Origin: Pluralibacter sp. UBA7423
GTDB taxonomy: Bacteria > Pseudomonadota > Gammaproteobacteria > Enterobacterales > Enterobacteriaceae
NCBI GenBank assembly: GCA_002470465.1
Contig: DKMD01000011.1
Span: forward strand, 1 to 64,000
Length of the DNA stretch: 64,000 nt
Reading direction: 5' to 3'
The notes beneath the pieces are model-generated. The model ran no database searches. It was given only the letters and a program-made list of their open reading frames with translations, and was not told the DNA's origin. A program made the position numbers and the translations under genes. Below, piece after piece: positions 55,317-63,265 of the stretch (its first letter is position 1; every line of letters begins with the position of its first letter).

Positions 55317-56258
55317 ATGCGTTTGAAGCCCATTGCTATTGCGCTCTGTGCGGGAGCGCTGCTAACCGCAGCGCCGTTCACCCAGGCCAAAGAGCTGAAG
55401 TCCATCGGCGTGACGGTCGGCGACCTTGCCAATCCGTTCTTCGTGCAAATAACCAAAGGGGCTGAGCTGGAAGCCCGCAAGCTGGCTGGCGATAACGTGA
55501 AGGTGACGCTGGTCTCCAGCGGCTACGATCTTGGCCAACAGGTCACGCAGATCGATAACTTTATCGCCGCGAAGGTCGACATGATCATTCTTAACGCCGC
55601 GGATTCCAAAGGCATTGGCCCCGCGGTGAAACGTGCGAAAGAAGCGGGGATCGTGGTCGTGGCGGTTGACGTGGCGGCCGAAGGGGCCGACGCAACCATC
55701 ACTTCCGATAACACCCAGGCGGGCGAAATGGCCTGTAAATACATCACCGATCGCCTGAACGGCAAAGGCAACGTGGTGATCATCAACGGGCCGCCGGTGT
55801 CCGCCGTGCAGAACCGCGTCGAAGGCTGTCAGACCGAGTTCAAAAAGCACCCTGACATCAAGGTGCTGTCTGACAACCAGAACGCCAAAGGCAGCCGCGA
55901 AGGCGGGCTGGAGGTGATGACTTCGCTGCTGGCAGCGAATCCGAAGATCGACGGCGTGTTCGCGATTAACGATCCAACGGCGATCGGTGCCGATCTGGCC
56001 GCGAAACAGGCGCAGCGTAAAGAGTTCTTTATCGTCGGCGTCGACGGCAGTCCGGACGGTGAAGAAGCGCTGAAGCGCGAGAACTCGCTGTTTGTGGCAA
56101 CGCCTGCGCAGGATCCGCAGGTAATGGCAGCAAAAGCGGTGGAAATCGGCTATGACATACTACAGGGCAAACCTGCGCCGAAAGAGCCCGTGCTGATCCC
56201 GGTGACGTTAATCGATAAGAAAAACATCGGAACGTATAAGGGCTGGACGGTTAAGTAA
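55317..56258 (+). CDS. Periplasmic sugar-binding protein (RbsB class)
   Basis: 313 residues. The signal peptide (MRLKPIAIALCAGALLTAAP, cleavage after TQA) is followed by a two-lobed periplasmic binding protein of the ribose type (SIGVTVGDLANPFFVQITKG, NAADSKGIGPAVKRA, FAINDPTAIGADLAA, VGVDGSPDGEEAL). It delivers the sugar to the transporter. The AGGAAAG ribosome site is strong. Confidence 0.94.
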   Translation: MRLKPIAIALCAGALLTAAPFTQAKELKSIGVTVGDLANPFFVQITKGAELEARKLAGDNVKVTLVSSGYDLGQQVTQIDNFIAAKVDMIILNAADSKGIGPAVKRAKEAGIVVVAVDVAAEGADATITSDNTQAGEMACKYITDRLNGKGNVVIINGPPVSAVQNRVEGCQTEFKKHPDIKVLSDNQNAKGSREGGLEVMTSLLAANPKIDGVFAINDPTAIGADLAAKQAQRKEFFIVGVDGSPDGEEALKRENSLFVATPAQDPQVMAAKAVEIGYDILQGKPAPKEPVLIPVTLIDKKNIGTYKGWTVK

Positions 56259-56275
56259 GGATTGTGCAGCCACTT

Positions 56276-56370
56276 CCCCTCACCCCGGCCCTCTCCCCAA
56301 AGGGGCGAGGGGAAACGTCAAAACCGCACCGTACAGTTCCCTCTCCCCTATGGGAGAGGGTTAGGGGTAA
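56276..56370. repeat. Interspersed palindromic element, copy C
   Basis: About 95 bp: CCCCTCACCCCGGCCCTCTC … CCCTCTCCCCTATGGGAGAGG … TTAGGGGTAA. Shorter than copies A and B. It lies between the binding-protein and isomerase genes. Confidence 0.85.
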
Positions 56371-56388
56371 CACGCCAAAGGAGAATCT

Positions 56389-57084
56389 ATGAAACGCTCC
56401 GACATCAACGACATACTCGGTCAGACGCGGCAGTTTTTCTCCATGCACGACGTCCACCTGCCCGCGTTTGCCAGCTTCCCGCCAACGAAGTGGCACCAGC
56501 TCGACCCGGATGCCTGGCACGAAGTGTTTGCCCTTAAGCTCGGCTGGGACGTCACCGCCTTTGGCGGCACAAATTTTCTGGCGCAGGGGCTGACCCTCTT
56601 TACCCTGCGTAACGGCTCGCCCAACGGTATGCCCTATGAAAAGAGCTACGCGGAAAAAATCATGCACGTGCGCGACGGGCAGGTGACGCCGATGCATTTC
56701 CACTGGCGCAAGCGGGAAGACATTATCAACCGCGGCGGCGGCAATCTGATTATTGAGCTGTGGAACGCGGATATGAACGCGCAGACCGAAAACACCGACG
56801 TCACCGTGACGCTCGACGGCTGTCGGCAAACGCATGCCGCAGGCAGCCAGCTTCGGCTGTCGCCGGGGGAAAGCATCTGCCTGCCGCCGGGGCTTTATCA
56901 CAGCTTCTGGGGCGAGCGCGGCTTCGGCGACGTGCTGGTGGGAGAAGTCTCCACCGTTAACGATGACGACCACGACAACCACTTCCTGTTTCCGCTCGAT
57001 CGCTACAGCAGCATTGAAGAAGACGAGCCAGCGCATCTGGTGCTGTGCAATGAATACCGCCTTTTCATTAACCATACCCAATAG
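56389..57084 (+). CDS. D-lyxose isomerase family protein (cupin sugar isomerase)
   Basis: 231 residues, cupin fold. The metal site is visible: MHFHWRKREDIINRGGGNL (two histidines and a glutamate) plus a later histidine in PPGLYHSFWG. The protein resembles the D-lyxose isomerase described from E. coli O157:H7, which converts D-lyxose to D-xylulose and also acts on D-mannose. The last two codons and the stop lie inside an ERIC element. Ribosome site AAAGGAG. Confidence 0.9.
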   Translation: MKRSDINDILGQTRQFFSMHDVHLPAFASFPPTKWHQLDPDAWHEVFALKLGWDVTAFGGTNFLAQGLTLFTLRNGSPNGMPYEKSYAEKIMHVRDGQVTPMHFHWRKREDIINRGGGNLIIELWNADMNAQTENTDVTVTLDGCRQTHAAGSQLRLSPGESICLPPGLYHSFWGERGFGDVLVGEVSTVNDDDHDNHFLFPLDRYSSIEEDEPAHLVLCNEYRLFINHTQ

Positions 57085-57199
57085 ATTTCAGGCTGCGGAA
57101 AGGCGGCAAGAGAGCAAATCCCGATGCGCTTACCTCAGTAAGTGATTCGGGTTTGTGAACGCCGCCAACGTAACTGCAGCCTGAAAGATGACGGGTATG
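57073..57199. repeat. ERIC element (127 bp)
   Basis: Full-length ERIC-like palindrome: outer ends ATACCC and GGGTAT, then TTTCAGGCTGC/GCAGCCTGAAA, GGCGGC/GCCGCC and the central ATCCCGATGCGCTTACCTCA … TAAGTGATTCGGG. It overlaps the 3' end of the isomerase gene and ends 12 nt before the aldolase start. Confidence 0.88.
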
Positions 57200-57211
57200 A
57201 AGGAGAACGCT

Positions 57212-58072
57212 ATGCCTCTGATCTCCCTCGCCGACGGCCTGGCCCACGCTCGCGAGCATCGCTACGCGCTGGGCGCGTTTAACGTCCTCGACTCCCATTT
57301 TCTACGCGCACTGTTTGCCGCCGCGGAGCAGGAGCGCTCGCCTTTTATCATCAATATCGCCGAGGTGCATTTTAAGTACCTGTCGCTGGAATCGCTGGTC
57401 GAAGCCGTGCGTTTTGAGGCTTCCCGGCACGACATTCCGGTGGTGCTGAACCTCGATCATGGCCTGCATTTTGAGGCGGTGGTGCGTGCGCTGCGCCTGG
57501 GATTCAGCTCGGTCATGTTCGACGGCTCAACGCTCGATTACGACGAAAATATTCGCCAGACCCGCGAAGTGGTGAAGATGTGCCACGCGGTTGGCGTATC
57601 GGTTGAGGCAGAACTGGGCGCGGTAGGCGGAGACGAAGGGGGCGCGCTGTACGGTCACGCCGACGAAGCGTTTTTCACCGACCCAAATCTGGCACGCGAA
57701 TTCGTCGACAGAACGGGCATTGACGCCCTCGCCGTCGCCATAGGCAACGCCCACGGCAAATACAAAGGCGAGCCGAAGCTCGACTTCGCCCGCCTCGACG
57801 CCATTCGCGAGCAAACCGGCCTGCCGCTGGTGCTGCATGGCGGCTCCGGCATCAGCGATGCGGATTTCCGCCGCGCCATTGAGCTTGGCATTCACAAAAT
57901 CAACTTCTACACCGGGATGTCGCAGGCAGCGCTCGCGGCGGTGGAGCAGCGCATAAACCATCGTCAGCCGATTTATGACGAGTTTGCCGAACTGCTGCTC
58001 GGCATTGAAACCGCGATTACCGATACCGTCGCGGAACAGATGCGCATCTTCGGCAGCGCGGGGAAAGCCTGA
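57212..58072 (+). CDS. Class II fructose/tagatose-bisphosphate-type aldolase
   Basis: 286 residues from ATG 57212 (AAGGAG 6 nt upstream); an ATG at 57197 is inside the ERIC end and less likely. Zinc-binding histidines are in NLDHGLHFE, GNAHGKYKG and LHGGSGI. The family includes KbaY, GatY and FbaA; the substrate is a ketose phosphate, split to dihydroxyacetone phosphate and an aldehyde. The stop overlaps the kinase start by 1 nt. Confidence 0.92.
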   Translation: MPLISLADGLAHAREHRYALGAFNVLDSHFLRALFAAAEQERSPFIINIAEVHFKYLSLESLVEAVRFEASRHDIPVVLNLDHGLHFEAVVRALRLGFSSVMFDGSTLDYDENIRQTREVVKMCHAVGVSVEAELGAVGGDEGGALYGHADEAFFTDPNLAREFVDRTGIDALAVAIGNAHGKYKGEPKLDFARLDAIREQTGLPLVLHGGSGISDADFRRAIELGIHKINFYTGMSQAALAAVEQRINHRQPIYDEFAELLLGIETAITDTVAEQMRIFGSAGKA

Positions 58073-59079
58073 TGGAGCGCATCGGCATTATCGCTGCCGG
58101 GAATATGCTGGTCGATCACGTGCATAAAATCGTGCAGTGGCCGGAGCGCGGCTGGCTGGCAGAGATCACCCACAGCGAGCGTTCAACGGGCGGCGCACCG
58201 CTGAACGTGCTGCTGACGCTCGCCAAAATGCGCAGCCACCTGCCGCTGCAGGCGGTCGGGCTGGTGGGCGAAGACAGCGACGGCGACTACATCATGGCGA
58301 TGCTCGACCAGTATCACGTCAACCGTCAGCACGTGCAGCGCACCAGCTTTGCGCCAACGTCAATGTCGCAGGTGATGACCGATCCCAGCGGCCAGCGCAC
58401 GTTCTTCCACTCACCTGGCGCGAATCGCCTGCTTGATCTGCCCGCCTTCGACAGGCTGGAAGGATCGATGAAGATCTTCCATCTCGGCTATCTGCTGCTG
58501 CTCGACAGCCTCGATCTGGCTGATAAAGAGTACGGCACCCGCGCCGCTCGCCTGCTGGCCCAGATGCGCGAGAAAGGCTATGAAACGTCGCTCGATTTGG
58601 TGTCGCGTAAGGGCGACCCGCGCTATCAGCCGCTGGTGCGCCCGGCGTTGCAGCACCTCGATTATCTGGTGATTAACGAACTGGAGGCGGGAGAATTTAG
58701 CGAACTGGCGATTCGTGCCGAAGAGGGAGAACCGATTATCGACAATATCGCCGCTGCCGCCGCGCTGCTGCTGAAAGCTGGCGTGAAGCAACGGGTGGTG
58801 ATCCATTGCCCGGAGGGCGCATGGTGTGAAGCGCCGGGCGAAGCAGGGCAATGGGTGCCGTCATGGCGGCTGGAGCAAAGTGAGATTATCGGCAGCGTCG
58901 GCGCCGGAGATGCTTTCTGCGCCGGGTTCCTGTACGGCTGCCACGAAAAGTGGGGGCTGAAAGAAAGCGTGCAGTTAGCCCACGCCTGCGCAAGAGCCAG
59001 TCTGCAGTGCGCCAACGCAATTGACGGAGCGAAATCGCTCGATGAGCTGCAGCTGTTTATCAGTGAGCATCAGGCCTGA
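58072..59079 (+). CDS. PfkB-family carbohydrate kinase
   Basis: 335 residues. The N-terminal TGGAPLNVLLTLAKM and the C-terminal GSVGAGDAFCAGFLYG motif (catalytic aspartate in GAGD) are those of the ribokinase/PfkB family. The start overlaps the aldolase stop. It probably phosphorylates the ketose formed by the isomerase, or its 1-phosphate, before the aldolase step. Confidence 0.92.
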   Translation: MERIGIIAAGNMLVDHVHKIVQWPERGWLAEITHSERSTGGAPLNVLLTLAKMRSHLPLQAVGLVGEDSDGDYIMAMLDQYHVNRQHVQRTSFAPTSMSQVMTDPSGQRTFFHSPGANRLLDLPAFDRLEGSMKIFHLGYLLLLDSLDLADKEYGTRAARLLAQMREKGYETSLDLVSRKGDPRYQPLVRPALQHLDYLVINELEAGEFSELAIRAEEGEPIIDNIAAAAALLLKAGVKQRVVIHCPEGAWCEAPGEAGQWVPSWRLEQSEIIGSVGAGDAFCAGFLYGCHEKWGLKESVQLAHACARASLQCANAIDGAKSLDELQLFISEHQA

Positions 59080-59081
59080 AT

Positions 59082-59166
59082 TACCGGGCGGCGCTTCGCT
59101 TGCCCGGGCCTACAACTGCAGCATCAGTTTTTGTAGGCCGGATAAGCGTCAGCGCCATCCGGCAAA
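59082..59166. repeat. REP/BIME element downstream of the sugar kinase
   Basis: TTACCGGGCGGCGCTTCGCT…GCCCGGGCCTAC and TGTAGGCCGGATAAGCG…GCCATCCGGC between convergent genes. Confidence 0.87.
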
Positions 59167-59167
59167 A

Positions 59168-59899
59168 CTACGCAGCTTTATCGCTATGCACCACGTCCGC
59201 CGCAAATACATATCCCAGCCCGCGCAGGGTTTTAATCAGCGTCGGCTGGTGCGGGTTGGTTTCAATTTTCCGCCGCAGGCGCATGATTAGCACGTCGATG
59301 GTGCGGTCAAACACCTCGATGCTTTCGCTGTGGGTGAGTTCCAGCAGCTGTTCACGACTCAGCACGCGTCGGGCGTTTTGCGCCAGCGCCAGCAGCAGAC
59401 CGTATTCGCCCTGGGTCAGCGCGACCGCCTGCTGTGTGGGAGCGATCAGCTCACAGCGTTCGGTGTCCAGCCGCCAGCCGTTGAAGCTCATGCCGCTACC
59501 CTGCCCGCTGCGTACGTCCACCGTCAGCGCGCCGCTGCGGCGTAGCACCGCCTTCAGGCGAGCCACCACAATGCGCGGATTAAAAGGTTTGCCGATGTAG
59601 TCGTCGGCGCCCATCTCCAGACCTACCACCACGTCGGATTCGCTGCCCATGCCGGTCAGCATCACCACCGGCAACTCCGGTCGCAGCCGCTGGATCTGCG
59701 TGAGCACCTGCAGGCCATTGATGTCAGGCAGCATCATGTCGAGCAGCACCAGCGCGATATCGGCCCGCTGCGCCACGGTCTCCACGCCGGACTGACCGAG
59801 ATGGCACACGGCCACGTCAAACACGTGCTCGGCGAGGACATCCCGCAGGAGTTCGCAGATTGCCGTGTCGTCATCAATCACCAGTATGACCGGTTTCAT
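59168..59899 (-). CDS. OmpR-family response regulator of the sugar locus
   Basis: 243 residues from ATG 59899 (AGGGGA 7 nt upstream). Receiver domain with acidic pocket (VIDDDT), phospho-acceptor D54 (LLDMMLPDING), T in VVMLTGMG and K in YIGKPF; then an OmpR/PhoB winged helix (ALTQGEYGLLLAL, DRTIDVLIMRLRRKIE, LRGLGYVF). It lies at the far end of the sugar operon from the hybrid kinase and is most simply its partner. Confidence 0.93.
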   Translation of the reverse strand: MKPVILVIDDDTAICELLRDVLAEHVFDVAVCHLGQSGVETVAQRADIALVLLDMMLPDINGLQVLTQIQRLRPELPVVMLTGMGSESDVVVGLEMGADDYIGKPFNPRIVVARLKAVLRRSGALTVDVRSGQGSGMSFNGWRLDTERCELIAPTQQAVALTQGEYGLLLALAQNARRVLSREQLLELTHSESIEVFDRTIDVLIMRLRRKIETNPHQPTLIKTLRGLGYVFAADVVHSDKAA

Positions 59900-60013
59900 C
59901 GCCATTCCCCTGCCCAGTTCGCCATGGAGTAAGTCTGGATGATTCTGCGGCGCCCTCCAGCCAATGCCAGCACCAGGTGATGAATCTTTAACCGCCGTCA
60001 CATCGCAGCGCTT

Positions 60014-60035
60014 TTCGACACGTCAAAACTGTCGA
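60014..60035. promoter_or_regulatory. Candidate FhlA activator site upstream of fdhF
   Basis: TTCGACA … TGTCGA inverted repeat (60014–60035), about 65 nt upstream of the sigma-54 promoter. FhlA activates fdhF from an upstream sequence in E. coli; a match to its site is inferred. Confidence 0.45.
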
Positions 60036-60096
60036 GTCGCGCAGTTTCGTCATTCACTGGCGCGGCTCGCCCCGCGAATACCCACACAATAAAGAG

Positions 60097-60112
60097 TGGC
60101 ATAAAACCTGCA
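60097..60112 (+). promoter_or_regulatory. Sigma-54 promoter of fdhF
   Basis: TGGCATAAAACCTGCA has the invariant GG (60098–60099) and GC (60110–60111) exactly 10 nt apart, as in -24/-12 promoters. fdhF is sigma-54 and FhlA dependent in E. coli. It lies about 50 nt before the start codon. Confidence 0.85.
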
Positions 60113-60161
60113 TCAGGGAGCCCTGAACGCAATTTGCGACTGGTTAACTGGAGCGAAACCG

Positions 60162-62309
60162 ATGAAAAAAGTCGTCACGGTTTGCCCTTACTGCGCATCG
60201 GGCTGCAAGATAAACCTGGTGGTGGATAACGGCAAAATAGTCCGGGCGGAAGCGGCGCAGGGGAAAACCAATCAGGGCACGCTGTGCCTGAAAGGTTACT
60301 ACGGCTGGGATTTTATCAACGATACCCAAATCCTCACCCCGCGCCTGAAAACCCCAATGATTCGCCGCGAGCGCGGCGGCAAGCTGGAGGCGGTGTCCTG
60401 GGATGAAGCGCTGAACTACGTGGCCGAACGCCTGAGCGCGATCAAAGCTAAATACGGCCCGGACGCTATTCAGACCACGGGGTCGTCACGTGGTACCGGT
60501 AATGAAACTAACTATGTGATGCAGAAATTTGCGCGCGCCGTTATTGGTACCAATAACGTCGACTGCTGCGCACGCGTCTGACACGGCCCTTCGGTTGCAG
60601 GTCTGCACCAGTCGGTCGGTAACGGCGCAATGAGTAATGCCATCACCGAGATTGATAACACCGATCTCGTGTTTATTTTCGGGTACAACCCGGCAGATTC
60701 ACACCCTATTGTGGCGAACCACGTGATCAACGCCAAACGCAATGGGGCGAAAATTATCGTCTGCGATCCGCGTAAAATTGAAACCGCGCGCATTGCCGAT
60801 ATGCATATCGCACTGAAAAACGGTTCAAATATCGCGCTATTGAATGCGATCGGTCACGTAATCATCGAAGAAAACCTCTACAACGCGACTTTCGTCGCCA
60901 GCCGTACCGAGGGCTTTGAGGAGTATCGCAAAATCGTTGAAGGCTATACGCCGGAGTCGGTGGAAGCCATTACCGGCGTGAGCGCGCAGGAAATTCGCCA
61001 ATGTGCGCGGATGTACGCGGGCGCGAAATCCGCCGCCATCCTGTGGGGCATGGGCGTGACCCAGTTCTATCAGGGCGTGGAAACGGTGCGTTCGCTGACG
61101 AGCCTCGCGATGCTGACCGGCAACCTTGGTCGTCCGAGCGTGGGCGTGAACCCGGTGCGTGGTCAAAACAACGTGCAGGGCGCGTGCGATATGGGCGCGC
61201 TGCCGGATACCTATCCGGGCTATCAGTACGTCAACAACCCTGCCAACCGTGAGAAGTTCGCCAAAGCCTGGGGCGTGGAAAGCCTGCCTGCGCATACCGG
61301 CTATCGCATCAGCGAGCTGCCGCACCGTGCGGCGCACGGCGAAGTGCGCGCGGCGTACATCATGGGTGAAGATCCGCTTCAGACGGACGCTGAACTCTCT
61401 GCGGTGCGTAAAGGGTTTGAAGATCTCGAGCTGGTTATCGTGCAGGACATCTTTATGACCAAAACTGCTTCGGCGGCGGACGTCATTTTGCCGTCCACCT
61501 CCTGGGGTGAGCACGAAGGCGTTTACACCGCCGCAGACCGCGGCTTCCAGCGCTTCTTCAAGGCGGTAGAGCCGAGGTGGGATCTGAAGACCGACTGGCA
61601 GATCATCAGCGAAATCGCCACCCGCATGGGCTACCCGATGCACTACAACAACACCCAGGAAATCTGGGATGAGTTACGTAATCTGTGCCCGAGCTTCAAA
61701 GGGGCCACTTACGAAAAAATGGGCGAGCTCGGCTATGTGATGTGGCCGTGCAGCGATGAGTCCGACGCCGATCAGGGCACGTCGTACCTCTTTAAAGAGA
61801 AGTTCGACACGCCAAACGGCCTGGCGCAGTTCTTCACCTGCGATTGGGTTGCGCCTATTGATAAGCTCACCGAAGAGTATCCGATGGTGCTCTCCACGGT
61901 GCGCGAAGTCGGCCATTACTCCTGTCGTTCGATGACCGGCAACTGCGCGGCGCTGGCGGCGCTGGCCGACGAACCAGGCTACGCGCAAATCAACACCGCA
62001 GATGCCGCAAGGCTCGGTATTGAGAATGAAGCGCTGGTGTGGGTGAATTCGCGTAAAGGCAAAATCATCACCCGGGCGCAGGTCAGCGATCGCCCGAACG
62101 TCGGGGCGGTGTATATGACCTACCAGTGGTGGATTGGCGCCTGTAACGAGCTGGTGACCGAAAACTTAAGCCCGATAACCAAAACGCCGGAGTACAAATA
62201 TTGCGCCGTTCGGGTAGAGCGTATCGAGGATCAGCGCGCGGCTGAGCAGTACGTGATCGACGAATACAACAAGCTGAAATCCCGTCTGCGTGAGAGTGCG
62301 CTGGGGTGA
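60162..62309 (+). CDS. fdhF: Formate dehydrogenase H, selenoprotein FdhF
   Basis: 715 residues including selenocysteine at residue 140, encoded by the in-frame TGA at 60579–60581; the total length equals E. coli FdhF. The N-terminal 4Fe-4S ligands are C8, C11, C15 and C42 (CPYCASGC … LCLKG). H141 follows the Sec, and the two MGD-binding domains are intact. It oxidises formate as part of the formate hydrogenlyase complex in fermentation. Automatic gene callers will split it into two genes at the TGA; it is one gene. Confidence 0.97.
60579..60620 (+). promoter_or_regulatory. Bacterial SECIS element of fdhF
   Basis: Directly after the TGA the RNA can fold with arms GGTTGCA (60593–60599) and TGCACC (60604–60609), one bulged T, and the loop GGTC, as in the E. 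coli fdhF SECIS bound by SelB. Confidence 0.9.
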
Positions 62310-62333
62310 GGCTGGCTCGTTGATGGTGATGAG

Positions 62334-62358
62334 GGGTGAATTTTTTCACCCTTTTTTT
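62334..62358 (+). terminator. Rho-independent terminator of fdhF
   Basis: GGGTGAA/TTCACCC arms (62334–62340, 62345–62351) with a TTTT loop and a run of seven T's. Confidence 0.9.
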
Positions 62359-62434
62359 AGTACAGATGCATCATTTCAATCTTTTTGGTCGCCCTTTATA
62401 CTGCGTGTCCTCCCTTTCAGATGAAAAAATGATG

Positions 62435-63103
62435 ATGAAACGCTGCGTTTGGTTGCTCTTATTCCCGCTGCTGGCTCAGGCCGACGAGATTGGCTCACAG
62501 TACAGAGAGCGGGCTGAAACGGGTGACAGACGCGCACAGTATTATCTCGCCGATACGTATTACAGTTCCGGTGATGAGCAACATGCCCGCTATTGGGCCG
62601 AGAAAGCCGCTGAAAACGGCGAGCCGGATGCCGCCGCCCTGCTGGCGCAGATGATGATGAAAACCAATCTGCCCGGTGCCCGAAAGCTTGCGGAACAGGC
62701 CACGCTCGCGGGCAGCGCCAACGGGGAAATCATTCTCGCCCACACCTTAGTGAACACGCTTGCAGGTAAGACGGATTATCCGTATGCGCTCTCATTGTTA
62801 GAGAAAGCTGCGAAAAAGACGGACAGCGACGCCGCCGTGGATGCACAGATGCTTCTCGGGCTCATTTACGCCAATGGGGGTGAAGTCAGTGAAGATGATG
62901 CTAAAGCTACAGAGTACTTCAAGCGTAGCTCGATGCTATCGCGCTCCGGCTACGCCGAATACTGGGCGGGCGAAATGTTCCTCACCGGCGAAAATGGCTT
63001 TATCCAGCCGAACAAGCAGAAGGCGCTGAGCTGGTTTAACGTCAGCTGTCTGGAAGGCAATGATTCAGGCTGTGAAGCGCTGGATGCGCTGAGCGGGGAG
63101 TAA
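62435..63103 (+). CDS. yjcO: Sel1-repeat protein YjcO
   Basis: 222 residues from the third of three consecutive ATGs (62429, 62432, 62435); none has a clear ribosome site. A signal peptide (MKRCVWLLLFPLLAQA) is followed by Sel1-like repeats, for example AQYYLADTYYSSG, EYWAGEMFLTG. Same position as E. coli yjcO between fdhF and gltP. Probably a periplasmic protein-interaction scaffold; function unknown. Confidence 0.88.
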   Translation: MKRCVWLLLFPLLAQADEIGSQYRERAETGDRRAQYYLADTYYSSGDEQHARYWAEKAAENGEPDAAALLAQMMMKTNLPGARKLAEQATLAGSANGEIILAHTLVNTLAGKTDYPYALSLLEKAAKKTDSDAAVDAQMLLGLIYANGGEVSEDDAKATEYFKRSSMLSRSGYAEYWAGEMFLTGENGFIQPNKQKALSWFNVSCLEGNDSGCEALDALSGE

Positions 63104-63124
63104 AACAGCCCGCGCGTTTCTTTA

Positions 63125-63258
63125 AGGGCATTGTCGGGTGGCGCTTACGCTTACCCGACCTACAAAAAACTGCCGAACGGCGCTTCGTTTGCCCGACCTG
63201 CATGAACTATGCAGGCCGGTAACGCGTAGGCCGGGTAAGCGCATGCGCCACCCGGCAC
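63125..63258. repeat. REP/BIME cluster between yjcO and gltP
   Basis: Three or more REP units (GTCGGGTGGCGCTTACGC…, GAACGGCGCTTCGTTTGCCC…, GTAGGCCGGGTAAGCGC…GCCACCCGGC) between convergent genes. Confidence 0.87.
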
Positions 63259-63265
63259 TGTTTTG

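Noticed and set aside
60162..60581. fdhF as a broken gene with a nonsense codon
   Set aside because: The stop is TGA at codon 140, the known selenocysteine position, followed by a SECIS hairpin and an uninterrupted remainder of normal total length.
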